NCBI RefSeq assembly: GCF_001513965.1
Contig: NZ_KQ948018.1
Location: forward strand, 1 to 64,000
Length of the DNA: 64,000 bases
Direction of reading: 5' to 3'
From: Streptomyces cellostaticus
GTDB taxonomy: Bacteria; Actinomycetota; Actinomycetes; Streptomycetales; Streptomycetaceae
The position numbers were made by a program, and so were the translations under genes. The notes under the pieces are model-generated. The model was not told where the DNA came from and searched no databases. It saw only the letters and a list, made by a program, of their open reading frames with translations. The stretch's first letter is position 1. Every line of letters starts with the position of its first letter. Of the stretch, positions 58,985 through 64,000 are shown piece after piece.

Positions 58985-60523
58985 TCACGAAGACCAGGGC
59001 GGCCGGGGCAGAGCAAGGTGCTCCCGCAGGACCTGTTCGGCGCAGCCGAGAGTGCCGGGTATCGAACCGGGGTCCAAGGTCCAGCAGTCGCTGACGACGT
59101 GCAGGGATCCTCCGGGCGCGGGGGCACGCATGCGGGCCGCGACCTCCTTTGTGGCGTGGCCGGTCCGCCATATGTGCCAGGCTGCCGAGTACGGCTGGCG
59201 CCCCCAGTCCTGCCAGCAGGCTGCCACCGGTGGGCGCGCCCGCACCCGGTGCATGCGGCACAGCAGCCCGTGGGCGTGGGCCACGGCCGCAGCCGGGGCC
59301 GGCGGGCCCGCGCCGAACGTGTCCGCGCTGCCGGGCACGTGATACGACGGGCCCGCGCTGAAGCGATCCCAGAACGCCGCGGACGGGCCGCTGGGATAGG
59401 CGGCCAACAGCAGCCGGGAAGCCCCTCCGGGCGCGTACCACAGCTGTCGCAGGGGAAGATCGGTGGTGCTGCGCCCGGTCTCCACGCCGCACGCGCGCCA
59501 CCACGGCTCGTCGTAGGCCAGGAACAGCTTCGCGGCACGCACCGGCTCGACCGCTTCCAGGTCGTCCTGCCAGAAGGGGCCGAAGACTCCGGGTTCGGCT
59601 TGGATACGGCGCAGGGCGCCCTGGGGCAGCGCCAGGACCACTGTCTTGGCCTGTATGCGCTCCCGACGCCCGGTGTCTCGGCCCGTACGGTCCTCGAAAG
59701 CGAACGTCAGCTCGTAGGGCCCGCCGGCCCTGTCGGCGAAGGCGATCCGGCACAGCCGACGGCCCCAGCACGTTCGGCCGCCGGCCTCCTCGAACGCGCT
59801 GTGCAAGGCCCTGGGCAACGACTGCATCCCGCTGGAGAGCGTGACGTACTCGGTCTGTGGCGGGGTATGGAAGAGGACGTCGATCCACTCGGCCGCACCG
59901 CCCGCGTGTACGTCGTATCCACCGGTGTCCGCGACGAGCCGTAACGCTTCCCGATCCAGCGCCGCCGCGAGGACCTGCGGCCAGGAGACCTTCTCCAGCG
60001 GCTCACCCTGTACAACTGCCGTTCCCCGCGCTGTCCGGTACCGGGCCTGCACTGACGCGGCCTCGGCGGGCCGCCGCTCCCGCACCGCCCGGTGGTACTT
60101 CTCGCGGAGCCGTCCAAATCCCGGCACCGCCGACTCCATCGCCTCAAGCGTCAACCCGTCCGCATCCGTCTCGTGAATTCGCTTTCTCACCGCGTACGGA
60201 ATGCGAACCGTGTTGGCGAAATCCCGCTGACGTAACAGATCTCCCCGCGCCAGTACGAAATTCTCCGGCCTGCCGAAATGGAACGGCGTCAGTGAGTCAG
60301 TCAGGCCCAGATGATGCAGCAGCGTCATCACCGGCACAGCTTCCCTGTTCAGTCGCATGGCACCCAGTTCCGCCCACCCTCCGCCGCGCACCGGCACGGA
60401 CCAGATTCTGCCCCCGACCCGATATCCACTCTCGTACAGCGTCACGTTCTGCGAGCCCGTCACCAGCCGGAAAGCGGCATAACAGCCTCCCGCACCCGCG
60501 CCGATCACTACTACACCGACCAT
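58985..60523 (-). CDS. Flavin amine oxidase / L-amino-acid-oxidase-like protein
   Basis: A 512-residue flavoprotein. The FAD dinucleotide motif is GVVVIGAGAGGCYAAFRLV, with the ESGYRVGGRIWS arginine-containing second motif and WAELGAMRLN. The end region is PYSAAWHIWRTGHATKE and SDCWTLDPGSIPGTLGCAEQ, where the usual GExT pattern is altered. It would oxidise an amine or L-amino acid to the imine and hydrogen peroxide. The start ATG at 60523 overlaps the first ATG of the divergent frame. Confidence 0.8.
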   Translation of the reverse strand: MVGVVVIGAGAGGCYAAFRLVTGSQNVTLYESGYRVGGRIWSVPVRGGGWAELGAMRLNREAVPVMTLLHHLGLTDSLTPFHFGRPENFVLARGDLLRQRDFANTVRIPYAVRKRIHETDADGLTLEAMESAVPGFGRLREKYHRAVRERRPAEAASVQARYRTARGTAVVQGEPLEKVSWPQVLAAALDREALRLVADTGGYDVHAGGAAEWIDVLFHTPPQTEYVTLSSGMQSLPRALHSAFEEAGGRTCWGRRLCRIAFADRAGGPYELTFAFEDRTGRDTGRRERIQAKTVVLALPQGALRRIQAEPGVFGPFWQDDLEAVEPVRAAKLFLAYDEPWWRACGVETGRSTTDLPLRQLWYAPGGASRLLLAAYPSGPSAAFWDRFSAGPSYHVPGSADTFGAGPPAPAAAVAHAHGLLCRMHRVRARPPVAACWQDWGRQPYSAAWHIWRTGHATKEVAARMRAPAPGGSLHVVSDCWTLDPGSIPGTLGCAEQVLREHLALPRPPWSS

Positions 60524-60584
60524 GCGTCACCCCACCCGGTTCGAGCCAATCCAACTTGTCACTCTTTACCGCTCTGCACAGGAC

Positions 60585-61304
60585 ATGGAACATCGGGTGA
60601 ACAACCAAGCGGCCGCCGTGACAACGGGAGACGACGTGATCTTCAGGACCGGCGTACTCGCCCAAGCACCCTCCGCCTACGACGCGTTGTCCGAATACTT
60701 CAGGGACATCCGCGCCTTCTACGAGGTGATCAGCGTCCGCTTCGCAATCCCCGAATACGGTGTTCGCCTCACCCCCGTGGCCGGAAACGAACTGCACTCC
60801 AACGCCAACAGCTACCTGCTGTCCGACAACAGTTCCTACCCCTTCTACCTCTGGCTGCCCACCTGGCTCGGCCGCTTCTACATCGACCCCGAGCTCGTCC
60901 CCCCGGACTGTTCGGTGGATGACTGTCCCACCGACAAGGCCGGCCTCATCGCCTTCATCTGGCCCTGGCTGGGCTTCAACGACGCCTACGTCAAGGACGC
61001 CGACGGACCTGAGTGCTGGTTCGGCGTGGCCGACCCGCGTCCGGACGACCCGCACGAGACGGTCCGCACCACGGCCACCAGCCTGTTCAACTACTTCCGC
61101 GTCGAGCGCACCCGGGACGACGAGAAGGACGGCTGGGCAACCGGCACCTTCGCCGGCCGCGAGATCGGCTGCAATCTGACCGGCCGTTGGCACCTGCGCT
61201 GTGCCCCCATGACCGCGCTGACCAGCTACTACGAGGTCGAACGCAACATCATCAGGCCACTCGGGGAGAAGTTCGCCGCCCTGGCCACCGACGCGCACAC
61301 CTGA
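60585..61304 (+). CDS. Unrecognised protein co-operonic with the flavoprotein
   Basis: A 239-residue protein of unknown family. It is rich in Trp, Tyr and Phe, notably SYPFYLWLPTWLGRFYIDPE, AFIWPWLGFNDAYVKDA and PECWFGVADPR. It continues SLFNYFRVERTRDDEKDGWA and LTSYYEVERNIIRPLGEKFA. No signal peptide, Cys pair or nucleotide-binding motif is visible. It is probably soluble. The start is uncertain: ATG 60522, ATG 60585, GTG 60597 and GTG 60636 are all in frame. I use 60585. Its stop overlaps the next ATG (TGATG), so the two proteins are made together. Confidence 0.65.
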   Translation: MEHRVNNQAAAVTTGDDVIFRTGVLAQAPSAYDALSEYFRDIRAFYEVISVRFAIPEYGVRLTPVAGNELHSNANSYLLSDNSSYPFYLWLPTWLGRFYIDPELVPPDCSVDDCPTDKAGLIAFIWPWLGFNDAYVKDADGPECWFGVADPRPDDPHETVRTTATSLFNYFRVERTRDDEKDGWATGTFAGREIGCNLTGRWHLRCAPMTALTSYYEVERNIIRPLGEKFAALATDAHT

Positions 61305-62395
61305 TGGCCGGACCCGCCGTCCCGAGCCGTGACGACACCGAGGTGCTCACCGAGACAACCCGCGTTGCCGACGAACTGCTGCGCCCCCGTGCCGACGAGA
61401 CCGCACGCAAGGGCGTGCCGCGCGGCCATCTGGACGCACTCGCCGCAGCCGGCGCTCTCGGACTGGCGACCCGCGCCCCAGCCCTGCTCCGGCAGGCGAC
61501 GGAGATCATCTCGGCAGCCGACGGCGCCACCTGGTTCGTCTACGCCCAACACCACCAGCCCGTACGGGCGGTCGCCGCCAGCGACAACCAGGCCCTGCGG
61601 GACCGGTGGCTCACCCCCCTGCTCACCGGCCGCACCCTCAGCGGCCACGCCATCTCCCACCTCGCCCGCCCCGGACCGCCCGCCATCACCGCCACACCCG
61701 GCACCGGAGGCGGCTGGGCGCTGAACGGCCGCATCGCCTGGCTCACCAGCTGGGGGCTGGCCGACGTCGTCCTGGTCGGCGCGATCGCGCCCGACGACCG
61801 TGTCCTGTTCGTCCTGCTCCCGGCCGAAGACCTCGACTCGCCCCAGGCCGTACACCGGCACGCCCTGTGGAGCATGCACGCCACCCACGCCGTCGCCATC
61901 GACCTGAACGACGTACCCGTCGGACGCGACCAGGTCGTGAGCATGCCCCAACACACCGACTGGCTGCGCACCTACCTGAACCACAACGCCAACACCCATC
62001 CGGCCGTCTTCGGATCCCTGCGGGCAACCACCCAGTTCCTCGGCCGGCACGAGACGTTCAAAGCCTGGGCCGACAGCGCAAAGCTCCGGGCCGACCAACT
62101 GCGTGCTCGCGCTTACACCTTGATCGATACACAACCACCCGGCGAAGCGGTCGACGAACGGCTCGCAACCCGCGCAGCCGCCGTCGACCTGGCCCTGCGC
62201 ACCGCCGCCGCCTGTATCGCCGCAGCAGGTGCCCGTTCCATGTCCTCGGACACCACCGCGGCACGCTTGATGGCGGAAGCGTCGTTCCACCTGGTCCACG
62301 GCCAGACACCCCAGGCCAAGGACGCCTACGCGCAACTTGCGGGTGTGCGATGTCCGCTCACGCATTGCCCGCACACTCGCCCGGCCCCGACGTAG
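61304..62395 (+). CDS. Acyl-CoA-dehydrogenase-like flavoprotein
   Basis: A 363-residue protein of the acyl-CoA dehydrogenase fold, which also includes FMNH2-dependent N- and C-monooxygenases. Segments GALGLATRAPALLRQATEII, GATWFVYAQHHQPVRAVA, LNGRIAWLTSWGLADVVLVG and the C-terminal LRTAAACIAAAGARSMSSDT with LMAEASFHLVHGQTPQ are typical. The catalytic Glu of true dehydrogenases is not evident, so a hydroxylase-type activity is as likely. Translation is coupled to the upstream unknown gene. Confidence 0.75.
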   Translation: MAGPAVPSRDDTEVLTETTRVADELLRPRADETARKGVPRGHLDALAAAGALGLATRAPALLRQATEIISAADGATWFVYAQHHQPVRAVAASDNQALRDRWLTPLLTGRTLSGHAISHLARPGPPAITATPGTGGGWALNGRIAWLTSWGLADVVLVGAIAPDDRVLFVLLPAEDLDSPQAVHRHALWSMHATHAVAIDLNDVPVGRDQVVSMPQHTDWLRTYLNHNANTHPAVFGSLRATTQFLGRHETFKAWADSAKLRADQLRARAYTLIDTQPPGEAVDERLATRAAAVDLALRTAAACIAAAGARSMSSDTTAARLMAEASFHLVHGQTPQAKDAYAQLAGVRCPLTHCPHTRPAPT

Positions 62396-62437
62396 CCTGC
62401 TGGTCGCGTCGGAGCAACAACCGGAAGGGCGCTCACC

Positions 62438-62632
62438 CTACTGACGCCGACCGCGTCCCGCTCCACCCGGTCGCCGTACAACGGCGTAACCGGCGACGGC
62501 GATCACGCAAACGACGCCCACGATGAGCAGATCACGGGTGGACTGCTGGGTCAGCGCCACGGCCACACCCGCGACCACGACCAGCGGCGGCACCGGCCAG
62601 CCCCGAGCGGGGGAGCCTGGGTGACGGTGCAC
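62438..62632 (-). CDS. Small hypothetical two-helix membrane protein
   Basis: A 64-residue frame starting at GTG 62632. It has two hydrophobic helices, VPPLVVVAGVAVALT and LLIVGVVCVIAVAGYAVV, joined by QQSTRD, and a basic RRPGGAGRGRRQ tail. It is convergent with the acyl-CoA-dehydrogenase-like gene. No family is recognised. It could be the remaining part of a longer gene. Confidence 0.45.
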   Translation of the reverse strand: MHRHPGSPARGWPVPPLVVVAGVAVALTQQSTRDLLIVGVVCVIAVAGYAVVRRPGGAGRGRRQ

Positions 62633-62857
62633 GGACGCATGGCGCAGCCGGCCTCGTGTAGCGGTCTCGCCGCTTACTGCACGTGGCGGCGCTGTGACCT
62701 GGGCTGTCTCACCACTGCACGTCTATTCGAGCCAGGGCCAGTCTCAGTGACGACTGCACTTCCTTGGAGAGCGACACCGAAACGGCACCCTGACCTCCGT
62801 GTCTCTCCAGAGGTCGATACGCACGTCGGCCTGAGGGCCCCTCTCCGCACATGACGA

Positions 62858-62881
62858 GGGCGGGGTCGTAAAACCCCGCCC
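62858..62881. terminator. Hairpin near the small repeat gene
   Basis: GGGCGGGGT and ACCCCGCCC arms around CGTAAA. It lies about 20 bases downstream of the 31-codon minus-strand ORF and would serve as its terminator. The sequence between 62633 and 62857 has no convincing gene. Confidence 0.6.
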
Positions 62882-62901
62882 GAAACCAGCGAAACCCCAG
62901 C

Positions 62902-62997
62902 TCAGGGCCACACCAGGCAGTACGGCTGATGCCCCGCCTCATGCAACCGATGGCTGAAGTCCTGCCACTCGTGCAGCGAATGGGAGTTACGGGGCAC
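62902..62997 (-). CDS. 31-residue ORF next to the dispersed repeat
   Basis: GTG 62997 to TGA 62902 encodes a peptide starting MPRNSHSLHEWQDF and ending HEAGHQPYCLVWP. It lies directly next to copy B of the 107-bp repeat, which would be its upstream region. A frameshifted copy of its tail lies at 49932-49974, and a diverged copy of its beginning (SLREWQAISH) near 52110. Conservation of protein sequence in several copies suggests a real gene or a gene-terminal duplication. The function is unknown. Confidence 0.45.
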   Translation of the reverse strand: MPRNSHSLHEWQDFSHRLHEAGHQPYCLVWP

Positions 62998-63104
62998 TGA
63001 CCTGGGGTTTCTCCGTGAAACGTGCGTTGACCTGCGGAAACTCCTCTCGGTAGTTCTCACGGGTCAACGCCGTTTCCCGGGCTCATGTGCCCTGGATGTG
63101 CCCT
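62998..63104 (-). repeat. 107-bp dispersed repeat, copy B
   Basis: It is the same length as 57537-57643, with about nine differences. It lies immediately upstream (minus-strand sense) of the 31-codon ORF. A diverged third relative occurs at 63236-63313. Confidence 0.75.
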
Positions 63105-63235
63105 GAAAGCGCTCCTGGTGGGGTTGTGCCCGAGCCGGAGCGGCCGAGGTTGCTTGCGCTGCCGAAGCGCCTACCCGACACCCGCTTTAGGAGTTTTCCC
63201 TGGGCAGGGCTGTGACCTGCGAAACATCGGGTAAA

Positions 63236-63313
63236 GGGCCTTGGCCTGGGGAAACAGCCCTCCGTAGCTCTCGCATGTTCACGAGGCTTCCCGGCTTCAT
63301 GTGTGCTGCATCC
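63236..63313 (-). repeat. Degenerate copy of the dispersed repeat
   Basis: TTGGCCTGGGGAAAC, then GTAGCTCTCGCATGTTCACG, CTTCCCGGCTTCATGTG, in the same order as in the intact copies but with many changes. The remainder of 63105-63389 holds no gene that I can identify. Confidence 0.5.
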
Positions 63314-63389
63314 GTTCTGCTCGGCGCCAGCTTTGTGCACGCTCAGTCGGCCGTGCGGTGGATCCACGCACTCTCGCGAGGTGAGGGTC

Positions 63390-64000
63390 TCAGCGTCCAT
63401 GGCGCTGTTCCGCAATGTCGGCCTGATTCAGCCAATGGGCGATGTTGTCGGTGATGGTGGAGAGGATGGGATGAGCAGGGTCTACGAGGCGTCGTGTGCC
63501 GGTGAGCATCCGGATGAGGAGGTGGACTGCTTCCCTGGGGTGGCCCGCGCGTCCGCGCCACATGGCGAGCTTGTCGAGTACCGAGAGTGCGGCGAGGTGA
63601 TCAGGGCCGAGGTGGCGCTCGATCTGGGTCAGCAGGACCTGGTAGGTGTCGCTTGCCGCCTGTGCGTCGCCCGTTGTGCCCTGCAGGCGGCCGAGGTCTT
63701 CTAAGGTCGCCAGGGCTTGGGGGTGGCCAGGGCCCAGGATGCGCTCCTGATCGGGGAGGAGCTCTTGGAGCTCGGCGATGGCTGCCTGGGGTGCTCCTGC
63801 AAAGCCACGCATGACGGCGAGGCTGTGACGGGTGCTGAGAGTGCCTGCGTCTTCCGGCGCGAGATGGTGTCGCTGGTCACGGAGGACGTCCTCCAGCGCT
63901 TGTACAGCTTTCTGTGGCTTTCCTGCCCAGCCCAGACACAAGGCATGGCACTGTCGAGAACTGAGTGTGTCGCGGTGGTGAGCGCCGAGGGCTCGGGTTC
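63390..64000 (-). CDS. Tetratricopeptide-repeat protein, C-terminal part
   Basis: The frame is open to the window edge; the start lies beyond 64000. About 203 codons are visible, forming five kinesin-light-chain-type TPR units of ~42 residues: ALGAHHRDTLSSRQCHALCL, LAPEDAGTLSTRHSLAVMRG, LGPGHPQALATLEDLGRLQG, LGPDHLAALSVLDKLAMWRG and a last degenerate unit. The C-terminus is DNIAHWLNQADIAEQRHGR. In Streptomyces such repeats usually follow an NB-ARC/STAND ATPase or a similar effector domain. That part, if present, is outside the window. Confidence 0.85.
   Translation of the reverse strand, partial: TRALGAHHRDTLSSRQCHALCLGWAGKPQKAVQALEDVLRDQRHHLAPEDAGTLSTRHSLAVMRGFAGAPQAAIAELQELLPDQERILGPGHPQALATLEDLGRLQGTTGDAQAASDTYQVLLTQIERHLGPDHLAALSVLDKLAMWRGRAGHPREAVHLLIRMLTGTRRLVDPAHPILSTITDNIAHWLNQADIAEQRHGR

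Noticed and set aside
59857..60600. Plus-strand frame antisense to the amine oxidase
   Set aside because: It is Pro/Arg/Ser-rich with no domain, opposite a clear flavoprotein.
62709..62942. A 77-codon minus-strand frame overlapping the repeat tail
   Set aside because: It reads the peptide-coding repeat in a different frame, and no family resemblance is seen.
1..64000. tRNA, rRNA or CRISPR arrays
   Set aside because: No cloverleaf with a TTCGA-type arm, rRNA segment or regularly spaced repeat array was recognised. I could not run covariance models, so a missed tRNA cannot be fully excluded.

Overview
The window is high-GC actinobacterial DNA and almost certainly from a Streptomyces chromosome. 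The main evidence is a pro-sequence-bearing sigma factor matching BldN, its membrane anti-sigma factor RsbN, a small excisionase-like protein matching the BldD target BdtA, a Rex-hemA-hemC-hemD operon with a Rex operator, GTG/TTG starts with AGGAGG-type ribosome sites, and strong third-position GC bias. From memory, the gene order of the first ~33 kb resembles the S. coelicolor bldN/rex/hem/argS-lysS neighbourhood. I could not run a comparison.

Layout. 1-7.7 kb: HAD phosphatase, VC0807-type membrane protein, MFS permease, AcuC-like deacetylase, a hypothetical protein, bdtA, a 32-residue bS22-type ribosomal peptide, an NAD-epimerase and a lysophospholipid acyltransferase. 7.8-11.5 kb: the developmental module rsbN-bldN, with an HAD-IB hydrolase upstream on the same strand. 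11.5-20 kb: glutaredoxin-like protein, then rex-hemA-hemC-hemD with 4-nt overlaps at each junction. A solitary IS200/IS605-type tnpB and a phospholipase-D gene remnant separate hemD from hemB. 20-33 kb: DUF805, aminotransferase, a DUF4253 gene, a VOC protein divergent from a WYL regulator, argS and class-I lysS back to back, a DUF2637 membrane protein, two DUF3558 lipoproteins and rtcB. 33-49.9 kb: oxidoreductases beside dedicated regulators (MarR, HxlR, LysR), an MprAB-like two-component pair, an MprF-like protein, an M55 aminopeptidase, small lipoproteins, and an EamA transporter fused in frame to an NAD(P)-binding protein.

49.9-63.4 kb looks accessory and eroded. It contains a Ser/Thr kinase, TetR/SDR and TetR/TetX-like-monooxygenase divergons, and several broken genes: an IS5-type transposase tail, a truncated glycosyltransferase, an HTH fragment, a possible serine-hydrolase fragment and a receiver-less LuxR regulator just outside. 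A dispersed repeat of about 107 bp recurs in it. One copy truncates the glycosyltransferase, and another lies directly upstream of a 31-codon ORF of which fragments occur elsewhere. Within this region sits a compact four-gene set: methylthioribose kinase, amine/L-amino-acid oxidase, an unrecognised 239-residue protein and an acyl-CoA-dehydrogenase-like flavoprotein. It is the best candidate for an undescribed metabolic system. The window ends inside a tetratricopeptide-repeat gene.

Regulatory signals visible directly include a BldN-type promoter before rsbN, a BldD-type box before bdtA, a Rex operator before rex, palindromes between divergent regulator/target pairs, and a 17-bp palindrome found in two neighbouring intergenic regions around 43 kb.
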